DNA from: Legionella sp. PC1000
Lineage (GTDB): Bacteria > Pseudomonadota > Gammaproteobacteria > Legionellales > Legionellaceae
Assembly (NCBI RefSeq): GCF_014109805.1
Contig: NZ_CP059400.1
Coordinates: 1,706,001 to 1,770,000, forward strand
DNA length: 64,000 nucleotides
Direction of reading: 5' to 3'
Shown: one piece after another, positions 18,672 to 28,172 of the stretch
Position numbering within the stretch: position 1 is the first letter of the stretch
Layout of the letters: every line of letters starts with the position of its first letter
The notes under the pieces: generated by a model
Told to the model about the DNA's origin: nothing
What the model saw: the letters and a program-made list of their open reading frames with translations, nothing else
The model's database searches: none
Program-made: the position numbers and the translations under genes

Positions 18672-19952
18672 TTAACTTACAAGGAAGAATACTACAAAAA
18701 CAATACTTAACACGAAGAGTAAAAAATTAATTTTTTGTCGTGTTAACAGCTTTAATAAGGTATAGAGAATAATACCCCCGCCAATTCCATCCGCAATAGA
18801 CGCAGTAAAAGGGATCATCATGATAGTAACCATGCAAGGAGCTGTTTCGCTTACATCCTGTAATTTCATGTCAGTGAGGTGTTTCATCATACAACACGCC
18901 ACATACAAAAGGGCGGGGCCTACTGCATAGTTAGGAATCATTCGTGCTAAAGGTGAAAAAAATAACATAAGAAGAAAACCGATTGCGATGACTATAGCTG
19001 TGATTCCACCGCGTCCACCTGCTTCAATTCCTGCTGCAGACTCGATGTAAGGAGAGGTACTTGCAGAGCCTAATAATCCTGCTACAGCAGAAGCAGCTGC
19101 ATCAACGGTTAGACAATTGCTAAGACGTTTGGAATAATTTTTTTGTTGTTTAAATACAGAAGGATTTAATAAGCCGATCAACGTTCCCGTAGCATCAAAC
19201 ACAGCAATTAAAAAAAAGGTAAACGTGGCTTTTAAGGCGGGAACTGTATTTAGGCCAGAAAAATCGAGCTTTAAAAAAGTAGCTTCCATGGAAGGAGGCA
19301 TGGAAATTAATCCCTGCCAGGTAGATAAACCCATCAATAGGCTCAAGAGAGAAATACTGAGTATTCCGAGGATAATCGCCCCAGGAATTTGAAAATAATC
19401 TAAAATCAGTATAAGTAAGAATCCTAAGAAAAATAAGCCGCTTTCTGGACGATTAATTTCGCCAAGACGCATTAAATTATGCTGATCTTCAATAATAATT
19501 TGATTATTTTGTAAAGTAATTAATGCAATTAATAAACTGATTCCTATTAAGATAGCAATTTGTAAATTATGAGGAATTGCTTCGATTAATAGACGTCGCA
19601 GGCGTGTAAGTGACATTAAAAAGAACAAGACACCTGAAAGAAAAACAATGGCTAATGCTTGTTCCCAAGCGATTCCCATGCCTTGCACTACCGTGTAAGA
19701 AAAGAAGATATTTAATGCCATACCCGGTGCAATGCCAATGGGGGTATTAGCAAATACCCCTGCAAAAAAACAGGCAAAGGCAGTAATAAGACATGTGGCG
19801 GTAAATACTGCTCCCTGGTCCATCCCGGCCTCATGGAGTATGCTCGGGTTAATGAAAGCGATATACACCATGGTTAGAAAAGTGGAGATACCCGCAAGGA
19901 TTTCAGTTTTCAGAGTGGTGTCTTTAAGAAAATAGGATTTTAACCGTTCCAT
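18672..19952 (-). CDS. NCS2-family purine (adenine/guanine/hypoxanthine) permease, AzgA-like
   Basis: The 426-residue inner-membrane protein has about 12 hydrophobic segments. AzgA-subfamily signatures include TEILAGISTFLTMVYIAFIN at the N-terminus, GIAPGMALNIFFSYTVVQGM in the first half of the repeat, and the STSPYIESAAGIEAGGRGG loop after helix 7. It should import purine bases by proton symport, which suits an intracellular parasite. It lies between the reductase gene and the IS5 element, 112 bp from the element end. Confidence 0.88.
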   Translation of the reverse strand: MERLKSYFLKDTTLKTEILAGISTFLTMVYIAFINPSILHEAGMDQGAVFTATCLITAFACFFAGVFANTPIGIAPGMALNIFFSYTVVQGMGIAWEQALAIVFLSGVLFFLMSLTRLRRLLIEAIPHNLQIAILIGISLLIALITLQNNQIIIEDQHNLMRLGEINRPESGLFFLGFLLILILDYFQIPGAIILGILSISLLSLLMGLSTWQGLISMPPSMEATFLKLDFSGLNTVPALKATFTFFLIAVFDATGTLIGLLNPSVFKQQKNYSKRLSNCLTVDAAASAVAGLLGSASTSPYIESAAGIEAGGRGGITAIVIAIGFLLMLFFSPLARMIPNYAVGPALLYVACCMMKHLTDMKLQDVSETAPCMVTIMMIPFTASIADGIGGGIILYTLLKLLTRQKINFLLFVLSIVFVVFFLVS

Positions 19953-20068
19953 AGTATTCTATTCTCCTATTTGAAAAAGAAATTTAAAGACACTGGCTAA
20001 TCTATATACAGTGCGCGAATGTAATTGTTTTATTAAACATAACAAAAATTCAATTTTAAAGTATCTAG

Positions 20069-20932
20069 GTTCCGTGAACCAATTTTCTAGCGCATCCATA
20101 TAAGCGCTCCGGCCAAATGTAAGAACCCGGAAAAAGCGGTCGTTGTTTTATCAAAACGAGAAAAAACACGCCGAAAGTGTTTGATTTTGGAGAAAAAAGC
20201 TTCAACTAAAAACCGCTCTTTGTACTGCTCTTTATCGATTTTTCTTGGGTTCTTCGCATTCTTTTTTGACGGAATGGTTGCAATACAGCCTTGACTCTCC
20301 AGTGTGTCAACAAGTGCCTGTGAATCATATCCTTTATCTGCAAGAACTATCGTGTCACGCTGCTCCTTCAATAGCTCTGCTGCTTGAGTAATATCGTTTC
20401 GATGTCCCCCGGTCAGGATAAACTTAATCGGATTCCCCAGTCCATCCACCAAAGCGTGAATTTTAGTGGTAAAACCTCCTTTACTGCGCCCCAATGCCTG
20501 AGCATCATTCCCTTCCTTGTCGTAACCAGATGCACACGCATGCGCGCGCACTATGGTGGCATCAATCATGACGGCTTGATCATCAACATCGCTAACTGAA
20601 GACATTAAGCCAGTCCAAATGCCGCGATCTGACCACATTTTATATCGCTTGTGAATTTTACGCCAATGTCCGTAATAGGGCGGGAGCAGGCGCCATTGAC
20701 AGCCTGTACGTAATACATACCAGACTCCTTCCACAAAGCATCTTGTCTTCTCATTATTCTTAATGTGCAATCCTTTTACTCCTTGCAGAAAAGAATAAAT
20801 TGTATCCCAGACTCGTTCTGATATATTATTATACATGTAGGCAGTTCCATTAGTGTTGTTAACGATCGCAATCGAATTTCACTATAAAAACTGCCTACTT
20901 TTCAAGTAATTAAAAAAATTGGTTCACGGAAC
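20069..20932 (-). mobile_element. Intact IS5-family insertion sequence, 864 bp
   Basis: Perfect 18-bp terminal inverted repeats (GTTCCGTGAACCAATTTT at the left, its reverse complement at the right) bound one transposase gene. Each end abuts CTAG (20065-20068 and 20933-20936), a 4-bp target duplication that fits the YTAR preference known for IS5. The exact repeats and unbroken transposase point to recent insertion. It sits between the purine permease and the effector-like gene pair. Confidence 0.95.
20087..20836 (-). CDS. IS5-family DDE transposase
   Basis: The 249-residue transposase has an N-terminal DUF4096-like region (GVWYVLRTGCQWRLLPP) and the catalytic residues: Asp in VMIDATIVRAH, Asp in VLADKGYDS, and Glu in RFLVEAFFSKIKHFRR. 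It is encoded in one frame, without the frameshift used by some IS427-group members. Its stop codon lies against the inner edge of the left inverted repeat. It looks functional. Confidence 0.95.
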   Translation of the reverse strand: MYNNISERVWDTIYSFLQGVKGLHIKNNEKTRCFVEGVWYVLRTGCQWRLLPPYYGHWRKIHKRYKMWSDRGIWTGLMSSVSDVDDQAVMIDATIVRAHACASGYDKEGNDAQALGRSKGGFTTKIHALVDGLGNPIKFILTGGHRNDITQAAELLKEQRDTIVLADKGYDSQALVDTLESQGCIATIPSKKNAKNPRKIDKEQYKERFLVEAFFSKIKHFRRVFSRFDKTTTAFSGFLHLAGALIWMR

Positions 20933-21004
20933 CTAGGTTTTTTTGTAATTAATAATATGAGAAAAAAATAGTGCGCACTCACTTTAGTTGGGGAAGTCTT
21001 AAAG

Positions 21005-23143
21005 TCAACACGAAATGCTACTTCTTAAACTGCTTTCGTAGGAGGATTTGGGAGTAGGTTCAACTGATGTTTCGAGTTGCTGAGCATACCGTTCTTTATA
21101 GCTATTGAAATGATGATGGGTCGTTGTGTCTTTTCCAGAGAGAGTGTTTCGAACTATCTTTGTTACTTCATCAGTATTACTATTCTGGACTCCTAAAAGT
21201 TTCCTGAAGTCTTCCCCTATATCATCATCTGCACAGATTCGATTAATTAACCATTGTGCCGATTGATTATGTACCGAATACTTATCCCCACCTAGATAAA
21301 ATCTGCGTTCGCAGCAAACTTGACACAGTTTTTCAAATGTTTTAGTGGCATGCTCCGTGTCTCCTGCTGATAGATAGGAATATAAAGTTCTCAATGTATT
21401 ATTAATCACTACTTCTTTTTGTGCGGCTTCTTGCGACAAGAAAGCAATATCTTTGGTTTTTCTTTCTGTAGCAATTACTTTACTTTTCTTAAGATATTCC
21501 TCCTCTTTACTATCAATGAATGCTTCCATCATTTCTTTCATGCTATCACTTACTGAATTATATTCAGTTGGATGCTCTTCACGAAGCCGATTAAAAGGAT
21601 GCCTTGCGCAAGTTTTTTTTAGTTCTTTATTTGCATACAGCGCATACTTATTGTAATCCAGTTCCAGTAAGTCTAATTGCAGTTGACGATCAGCATAACC
21701 CAATAATGAAATATCCTTAGCTATAATTTGCTTTTGTTCTTCTAGGGATAATTTTTTGAAAGCAAGCATTAAGACTCTAATTTTTGCTGACTGTAAGCCA
21801 TCTCGTGTCATGGCCGCAAAATCTTTACAGTATTGTTCCGATAAAGTTGGATAGCCCTTTTTAAGTTGTTGTATCCTGGCATTGATATATTCATCTACTT
21901 TGATGGTAAAATTATCATTAATTAATGGTTCTATTAATTTGGATAGTCCCTTAGAATCAAGCTCCTCAACCAATGTTTTAATATGCTCCATTGGGTTTTG
22001 CTGGCGTTGTATTTTAATATCTTTTCTTGCAAATTTTTCAATTGCCTGGAAATAATTATAAAGAAATTCACTATCATAAGAATAACAATCTCGATCATCC
22101 AAGAGGTATTTGAACGCTTGGACTCTGTCATCAACCCTCATTTCTCTATATTTTTGGTTTGTATTTTCATAGGCTTGAGCAAACTCTGAATTGCTCTTTC
22201 GCATTTCATCGGATGCCAATTGAAAATGCCAGGCGATATTTGAATTTGCTATAGTACAATTTCCGGTTTTTTGATCTTTCTTTTGTAATTCTAGAGAAAG
22301 TTTTCCATTGAACTTATCTCGATTTTTTTCTAAAAATGCAGACATCATTTTGCGCGAGTCACCTGAAGTCATAGCAGCGCTCATCAATGCCTTTGCAAAA
22401 CTTTCTGCATTTTCATTTTTTACAGAAAAAACCAGTACTGCAGGTGCACTCCTTATGTCCTCCCCTGTGGCTAAGTCATAATGACGTTGCCCACGATTTA
22501 CGTAAATAAAATGAGTTTGTTGTTCTTCTTTAACAGCATGAACAGTATAAGCATGGCGAAACCATTCACAAGAAAATCCAACATATCCACCAACAGGTAG
22601 ATCCGTAGTTTTTTTTGCAGCATCTCGATAAAAAAAATCAGGCAGTACATCGAAATTTAAATTGGAGCCAGCTTTTAATCGGTAGTATCTCCTTTTAATA
22701 CTATCTACTGCTGCATCTGTCGTCCAACCAGTATTTCGAGAGGCAAAAAAAGAAGGATTATTTTGCAACCCTAAAACATGCGTCATTTCACTGTGAGAAT
22801 TAATTACTCTAATTTTATTTTTTTCTTGAATTTTTTTTTCTTTTTCTATCTGCTGCCAGATTGGGCCAAGTCTGCTCGGAGGTATTTCTAAATACCATTG
22901 CTTTGAATTAGCTGTTTGCCCTAGGCCATTTCCCAGTGTTAATCCTTCTATACCATATTTTTTCATAAATTGAGCAAGGAATTCCCGATCTTTAAACTGA
23001 ATCCGAATTTTATCTTGCGGTTGTTGATGTTCTTTTCCGGGTTGATAATTTTGTACAAAAGGTGTAACTCTTATGACTCCAGGCAAATTTGAGATAGCGT
23101 GAGCTTGTGCAATTAGTTTTTCTTTCTCTGTACGTTGCTGCAT
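21005..23143 (-). CDS. Large protein with cysteine-protease-like core, candidate Dot/Icm effector
   Basis: The 712-residue cytosolic-looking protein matches no family I know. Residues about 185-310 contain FRHAYTVHAV (His197), THFIYVNRG (Asn216, with Asp223 close by) and QKTGNCTIAN (Cys296 with Gln291 before it). The order His-Asn/Asp-Cys and the spacings resemble clan CE proteases (ULP1, YopJ, SidE-type deubiquitinases). The rest is charged helical sequence. The C-terminus is serine-rich (KSSYESSLRSSISC), as in many Dot/Icm substrates. It is divergent from the next gene. Protease activity is a hypothesis. Confidence 0.7.
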   Translation of the reverse strand: MQQRTEKEKLIAQAHAISNLPGVIRVTPFVQNYQPGKEHQQPQDKIRIQFKDREFLAQFMKKYGIEGLTLGNGLGQTANSKQWYLEIPPSRLGPIWQQIEKEKKIQEKNKIRVINSHSEMTHVLGLQNNPSFFASRNTGWTTDAAVDSIKRRYYRLKAGSNLNFDVLPDFFYRDAAKKTTDLPVGGYVGFSCEWFRHAYTVHAVKEEQQTHFIYVNRGQRHYDLATGEDIRSAPAVLVFSVKNENAESFAKALMSAAMTSGDSRKMMSAFLEKNRDKFNGKLSLELQKKDQKTGNCTIANSNIAWHFQLASDEMRKSNSEFAQAYENTNQKYREMRVDDRVQAFKYLLDDRDCYSYDSEFLYNYFQAIEKFARKDIKIQRQQNPMEHIKTLVEELDSKGLSKLIEPLINDNFTIKVDEYINARIQQLKKGYPTLSEQYCKDFAAMTRDGLQSAKIRVLMLAFKKLSLEEQKQIIAKDISLLGYADRQLQLDLLELDYNKYALYANKELKKTCARHPFNRLREEHPTEYNSVSDSMKEMMEAFIDSKEEEYLKKSKVIATERKTKDIAFLSQEAAQKEVVINNTLRTLYSYLSAGDTEHATKTFEKLCQVCCERRFYLGGDKYSVHNQSAQWLINRICADDDIGEDFRKLLGVQNSNTDEVTKIVRNTLSGKDTTTHHHFNSYKERYAQQLETSVEPTPKSSYESSLRSSISC

Positions 23144-23513
23144 AATTGCTCGCCAACAATAACGCTTAAGTATTATTTATAGTATAGTAAACTGTATCAA
23201 AATCATTCATGTCCGAATTGGCTCAAAAGAAGTCAGAATCTATTGAATTCATCTCAATCTATTCCATTTAATGTGCAAAAATAAGAACTATGTGTCTATA
23301 ATAAAAACTATTAGTATAAAATAAATCATTGGCAAATCTCAATTAGAATGCAGTGTAAAATTTTATGCTCTTAAACATTGGATTTAGGTTATGCCTGGCG
23401 CATCAGAACAAAATGCGTAACTCACAACCTTGAGTTGAAAAAGTGCATTTTGATGTCATGGATATCTGAAGTTTTTAATAGTGTAGCAACCTGCTTTTGC
23501 AATGCGAGTGAGC
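23144..23513. other. Divergent promoter region between two effector-like genes
   Basis: About 370 bp of A+T-rich DNA separates the two divergent start codons. Several TATAAT-like hexamers are present on both strands. I could not identify a convincing PmrA or CpxR box by eye, and no ORF or RNA gene was seen. Confidence 0.4.
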
Positions 23514-25496
23514 ATGAAAAATCTTAATATTTCACAAGCAAAAACAATAACAATTATTAACAATTATCTAAAATGGCATAATCTGCCCATAAAATGGAAT
23601 GAAACAGGTGTATGTAATGGTTTAGCTACAGTCCATGCTCATTATGTGCTTCAAGGAAAAGAGGATACTTTTTTAAAAATATTACAAAAGATTGCAGCCA
23701 TGAGTGAAGGGGACTTCAGCCAATCAACTATAAGTGATTCTCCTGAAGAAGACATTGATCATTTTATAAGTCAAGTCATTTTAGCCTATGACCCTGGTCT
23801 TTTCGAAAAAACATTTTCTCAAAGGGATTCATATAAGGCCTTAAAAATTGATGGAAAACCTTTGGACTCAGATTTTGTACTTCCATTAATTACATCAGAA
23901 GAAAATTGGGCCAAAATACTGAAAGACATGGAACTTCAACATGGAGAGGTTTTAAAAATTAACTCGCCTAATCACGCAATTACAATTCATCGATTAAAGG
24001 GTGAGTATGTCGTTTTCGATCCTAATTACAAAGAAGGGATCAAAAAATTTGACTCCGAAGAGGCGTTAATGACAGAGTTACGAACTAATGTTTTCCAATT
24101 CCAGGATAGCAGCATGGCATTAACATTCACGCGCTTAACTCGTTCCGGATTCAAGCATAGCTCATCCTTTGAACAAGCTACACCTGAAGATTATACTAGG
24201 AAATACCTTGATCCCAATGCTATTGCTTCTTATGACGATAAAACAATAACCGGTGCCATAATAATAGCTAGAAATGGTAATGAACAGTTAATGCAAATCT
24301 GTCTCAATAAAGATAAAAATAAAATTTGGACTGCCACTGAACTTATGGATTTAGGTTTTGAGGCAATACTGAAAAATAACACTCAAAGTATCATCCCGAT
24401 TTTAAATCAATTAAATTCGTGTCCTGAAAGCACTAAGCAAGAGAAAGAAGATAAGAAATCAGCATTTTTCAGCATGATTTTACTTTCCTTGAGAGATGGC
24501 CGTGCCGAATTACTCAATAAACTCATCGAAAATGAATTTGGAAAAAAGGTTTTTCAGAGTATCGATGATGGGCTGTTATTAAATATGGTTGCTCGAGGAG
24601 GTAATAAAGAACTTTTAATTGATATTCTCGAAAAAATTCAAACTAATCCTGCAATAGAAACTTTAGAGGAAACAGAGGATACCCAGTCCATTATTGATTT
24701 TCTAGATACAGATGAAAAAGACACTCAATTTGAAGAAGTAGAAGTAATGGATCTCTCCGATTTATTGGATATGGAAGAGGTAGAAGTTCAAGTAGATAGT
24801 CTTTCCGATTTTTTAAGAGAGGACTTACCCATAATGCCACAACGGACTCGGTTAACGCAAATTATTCTCGAAAAAGACTCTAGAGGGGATAATGCCATAA
24901 CCTTAGCCATAAAAGGACATTCTCCAGAATGTCTTGAAGTGCTTTTAAAAAAGCTGAACCAAGAAGGTTATATTCTGACCGAGAAGAAACAACAGAAATA
25001 TTTGCTTCTTGCCATTAATACTAATAATGTGCATATGGTAGACGAACTTATAAGCAATATGGGACCTGAACAGGCAACAGACATTGTGAGCAAGATATCT
25101 CTATCCGAAGAACAAGTTAAAAAGCTCAATATACACATCCTTAAGACTTTAGAGCAAAATGGAATGAATTTTGATAAACCAAGTCAAGATATTATTACTG
25201 AAAAAGCATCACGAAAAATGAATATTTTCGAAATTATTGGTACTAAATTAGTTAAATTTTTTGATTACATCCAAAGTGTTTTCCAACTCAATTGTTCTGA
25301 AGAAAATGAAGATTCTTTTTCGTCCACTCCTGATTCTTTAGCTCAAACAGAACATAATCTTAAAACCCCACCGGATAGAGAGCTTATCTCGAAATTCCAG
25401 AGTTTTAAGCAAAAGCATCAGGACCAAATATCTGAAAATCAATCAACCTCGGAGATACAAAATATACCGGGAGCGCCTACCTTGGTTAGTAGCTGA
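23514..25496 (+). CDS. YopT/AvrPphB-like cysteine-protease domain with ankyrin-like repeats, candidate effector
   Basis: The 660-residue product opens with a papain-like domain. Cys34 lies in ETGVCNGLATVH, His154 in SPNHAITIH, and Asp169 in VVFDPNYKEG; the FDPNY box is a hallmark of family C58 (YopT, AvrPphB). Ankyrin-like helical pairs follow (e.g. DNAITLAIKGHSPECLEVLL, LLLNMVARGGNKELLIDIL), then an acidic linker and a long disordered tail. I chose ATG 23514, preceded by GAGTGAG; ATG 23502 is in frame but has no SD. The nearest concept is Legionella AnkH, which also joins ankyrins to a protease-like fold. Confidence 0.78.
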   Translation: MKNLNISQAKTITIINNYLKWHNLPIKWNETGVCNGLATVHAHYVLQGKEDTFLKILQKIAAMSEGDFSQSTISDSPEEDIDHFISQVILAYDPGLFEKTFSQRDSYKALKIDGKPLDSDFVLPLITSEENWAKILKDMELQHGEVLKINSPNHAITIHRLKGEYVVFDPNYKEGIKKFDSEEALMTELRTNVFQFQDSSMALTFTRLTRSGFKHSSSFEQATPEDYTRKYLDPNAIASYDDKTITGAIIIARNGNEQLMQICLNKDKNKIWTATELMDLGFEAILKNNTQSIIPILNQLNSCPESTKQEKEDKKSAFFSMILLSLRDGRAELLNKLIENEFGKKVFQSIDDGLLLNMVARGGNKELLIDILEKIQTNPAIETLEETEDTQSIIDFLDTDEKDTQFEEVEVMDLSDLLDMEEVEVQVDSLSDFLREDLPIMPQRTRLTQIILEKDSRGDNAITLAIKGHSPECLEVLLKKLNQEGYILTEKKQQKYLLLAINTNNVHMVDELISNMGPEQATDIVSKISLSEEQVKKLNIHILKTLEQNGMNFDKPSQDIITEKASRKMNIFEIIGTKLVKFFDYIQSVFQLNCSEENEDSFSSTPDSLAQTEHNLKTPPDRELISKFQSFKQKHQDQISENQSTSEIQNIPGAPTLVSS

Positions 25497-25600
25497 ATTA
25501 ATTTCATATTAGTTTTTTGTTTTCCTGAGGTTCATTGTGGATTTGGCAACGACACACACCCTTATAAAGTATAAGCAATAGAGGAGATTGAACTACTATT

Positions 25601-27313
25601 CTAAGAAGTGAATACTTTAGTCATACGATAGTTTTTGAAGGTAATGCCATTTAATTCTTTGGTTTGTTTTGCTTCAGTAGTGTATCCTTGATTTTCAAAA
25701 AATGGTTTTGCTGTGATGCTGACGTCTGAAAAGAGCTTTGGTATTCCTAAGGCTATTGCTGTATGTTCACGAGCTTCTAATAAGGCCTTGCCAACTCCTT
25801 GTTTTTGATAGTCCTTATGTACATAACCTCGATTGAGGCGCCCATTTTTTTCTAAATCCGAGAATCCAATAATTTTGTTACTGTCTTTATCAACAGCTAC
25901 AAAGGTATAGTTATTCGCAAGAGATTTTCGCCATTCGGATAAGTTGGGTTTTTTAGGTGCCCATACATTGAGTTGTTCTTTCGTATAATCCTTACAGTTG
26001 ACAAAATGGACAGTATCATAAAATAGTTGATAGATTTCTGTTTCATCACCCGGTTCAAAAGTTCTGATATAAAATTTTTGATTTAATGTTTTAAAGGCGG
26101 GATAAAATTCTAAAGAGTTTGCAGTCCAGCGTTTCTTGAGTTCGAGGAGTATGTTTTCTGCCATTTGTTTTAAGTGAGGCAATAAATTGTTTCTGGATGC
26201 AACGTGAATAAACGCGTGCAAACGCGATAAAACTCTTGGCCTAACCCAATTTTCTTCGTCTTTCCATAATGAATTTGCTGGAACAGGTCCTGAGGGACCA
26301 ACTCTGTCTTTTTCTAGAGTCGAATCAAGAAAAGGGAGGGTTTGTTGCAATAACCAGAAGCCACACGCTTCAGTATAGGCTTTAGTATATGCTAAATCAT
26401 CTGATGCCGCTGGAATGGTTTGTTTGAGTTCTTCTCGATAAATAATCTCTAACGGGATGATGACTTCTTCAGGTATGGATTTGGCACACCAACATGTAGG
26501 CATGCTCATTCTAAGATAAGTACCATCGAGTAGCGCATTGCGTACAAAAGCCCATTCAAAATCAATAAGTTGCAAATCATGTGTGTCTTCATGATCAAAA
26601 ACATTGTCTGGACAAATATCGCCATGGGTAAGCACAGTAAATGGGCCTGGTTTAAGTAAAGATTCAATCAGGGAATTCGCTTCATTAATGCTTTCTGTTG
26701 TTAACGGTAAATGTAACTTTTTATTCGCTGCATGCAATTTTTCGATTAAATCAGTACGCGTAAAATCCAAATCTTCTTGCAGCGTTTCAACGTTTCCATG
26801 AATTTTCTTTAACAGTGCTTCATACATTGATGTTTTACCATAACTTGCTGCATGAAAACTTCCTAATGATTTCATAAATCGATTTAAGGCACGCGTTGCC
26901 TTATCCCGGTAAGGAAGTGTTAAAGAGTCCACTAAACTTATATGCTGCCTTCCCAAATCCTCAATAAGAATAAATCGATATTCTTTATTACCACCATAAA
27001 AGCGAGGCATATTATGCATACTCTGATGAATCTGATTTGCAAACTCAAGACCTGCCCAATCGCGAGCAAAGCGAGCATAAGCCTCTTTGTCATCACGATC
27101 TGATGCTTCAGGGAGGGATTGTTTAAAAATGATGCTTCTTGGAATAGAGTTTGATTTACTCGCTAGAGTGATACGCGCCACAATATTACGTCGCTCTTTT
27201 TCACTGAGAAACTGTATGGAGTTTATTTCTACTTGGGTTGCAAAATGCTGTTGAAGCATTTGTATCGTTTTTTGTAACACTTCACGATTAATTTTTTGTT
27301 CCTGTACTGTCAT
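25601..27313 (-). CDS. APH-like kinase fused to GNAT acetyltransferase
   Basis: The 570-residue product has two parts. The N-terminal ~380 residues form an aminoglycoside-phosphotransferase/choline-kinase fold: Brenner motif LTHGDICPDNVF and metal-binding LIDFEWAF. The C-terminal ~150 residues form a GNAT acetyltransferase with YVHKDYQKQGVGKALLEARE as acetyl-CoA loop. The two activities in one chain recall bifunctional aminoglycoside enzymes, but in reverse order (AAC(6')-APH(2'') has acetyltransferase first). The substrate is unknown. It stands alone and converges on the ankyrin gene. Confidence 0.85.
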   Translation of the reverse strand: MTVQEQKINREVLQKTIQMLQQHFATQVEINSIQFLSEKERRNIVARITLASKSNSIPRSIIFKQSLPEASDRDDKEAYARFARDWAGLEFANQIHQSMHNMPRFYGGNKEYRFILIEDLGRQHISLVDSLTLPYRDKATRALNRFMKSLGSFHAASYGKTSMYEALLKKIHGNVETLQEDLDFTRTDLIEKLHAANKKLHLPLTTESINEANSLIESLLKPGPFTVLTHGDICPDNVFDHEDTHDLQLIDFEWAFVRNALLDGTYLRMSMPTCWCAKSIPEEVIIPLEIIYREELKQTIPAASDDLAYTKAYTEACGFWLLQQTLPFLDSTLEKDRVGPSGPVPANSLWKDEENWVRPRVLSRLHAFIHVASRNNLLPHLKQMAENILLELKKRWTANSLEFYPAFKTLNQKFYIRTFEPGDETEIYQLFYDTVHFVNCKDYTKEQLNVWAPKKPNLSEWRKSLANNYTFVAVDKDSNKIIGFSDLEKNGRLNRGYVHKDYQKQGVGKALLEAREHTAIALGIPKLFSDVSITAKPFFENQGYTTEAKQTKELNGITFKNYRMTKVFTS

Positions 27314-27529
27314 GTTACTTAACCAATATGTGAGGTTTCAGCATCAGCAGATATGCTTTATCTTCGCTGTAATCAGTATGTTTAAATCTCAATTTTCATA
27401 GCAGGAAAATCGCATGATAATTATTCGTTCCTGGATCCTCAAGAAAGGTAGGAAAACTCTGTGGTTCTGTTATGAATGCACCTAAGTATAAGTTTTTATT
27501 CGATGTTTGTTGTGACTTATTGATCTAAA

Positions 27530-27606
27530 TGGTGGCTATGGGTGGACTCGAACCACCGACCTCAGCATTATGAGTGCCGCGCTCTAACCGGCTGAGCTAC
27601 ATAGCC
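27530..27606 (-). tRNA. tRNA-Met (CAT), elongator
   Basis: A full 77-nt cloverleaf reads on the minus strand: 7-bp acceptor GGCTATG/CATAGCC, D-arm AGCTCAGCCGGTTAGAGC, anticodon CAT at 27572-27570 in CTCATAA, T-arm with GGTTCGAGTCC, and encoded CCA. The normal G1-C72 pair excludes initiator tRNA, and the acceptor resembles E. coli metT rather than tRNA-Ile2. A dead mobile element lies about 80 bp away. Confidence 0.95.
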
Positions 27607-27759
27607 ACAAGAGGCGTGATTTTGTCGTTTTAATGGAAAATTGTCAAGTCTGTTACCCTATTTTTTTTGATTTTTTTCTGATTATTCCTAGGGTATGTTG
27701 ACAATTTATCCCCATCGCCTACGTGCCGCGACTTGTTCGCGGCATCCAGCCTCTCTTAC

Positions 27760-28010
27760 TCAACGGCAAAGTTCTTCATATAGATCACGCCATTCTGGAT
27801 TAAGATCCTCAATGAAATTTCACTTCTACTGCCTGCACCAATTTTTGAAACGTTTTTCACGCCGGCTTCTACATAGGTTTCATGAACCTCATAATAAACC
27901 AATTTATGTACCTTATACTTAGCTGTAAATCCTGAAATTATGTTATTTTTATGTTCCCAGACTCGTTTAATTAAATCTAACGTTGAACCGGCATATAGGT
28001 AGAATTCCAG
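27760..28010 (-). pseudogene. Ruined GIY-YIG endonuclease gene
   Basis: The minus-strand translation gives [20 protein letters not shown], then [19 protein letters not shown], and, after frame changes, [14 protein letters not shown] just before a TGA. These match the YhbQ-like single-domain GIY-YIG proteins, in which the last stretch is the normal C-terminus. The middle, which should hold the REKQIKKW-like helix, is frame-disrupted, and the GIY-YIG N-terminus itself is missing. The gene is broken at both the start and the centre. Confidence 0.75.
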
Positions 28011-28020
28011 AACCTGGATT

Positions 28021-28172
28021 CTATGAGTAGATCTCGCCAGGACAGCCGACGCGTGCGGTATAACATTGCTTCAACCATCATTCGAAGATTGGGCTTGTCA
28101 TAAATCTGATGTTTCCAGCATGATCTCCTTTAGTTTTTGCTACAGCTCATCACTGAGCATTAGTCTAGCCAT
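28021..28172 (-). pseudogene. Remnant of an IS5-type transposase N-terminus
   Basis: From ATG 28172 the minus strand reads MARLMLSDEL, an in-frame TAG, then QKLKEIMLE. After a frame change come [17 protein letters not shown] and LSWRDLL. This is the N-terminal domain typical of IS5-family transposases (normally ...GCPWRDLP). It breaks off where the GIY-YIG remnant begins. It is not a copy of the intact element at 20.1 kb, whose N-terminus differs. Confidence 0.7.

Noticed and set aside
27530..27606. Initiator tRNA or tRNA-Ile2 reading of the CAT anticodon
   Set aside because: The acceptor starts with a normal G-C pair, which excludes initiator, and the arm sequences are closer to elongator Met than to Ile2.
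27695..27922. 75-codon plus-strand frame
   Set aside because: It lies across the inverted-repeat arm and the antisense of the GIY-YIG remnant; composition is not protein-like.
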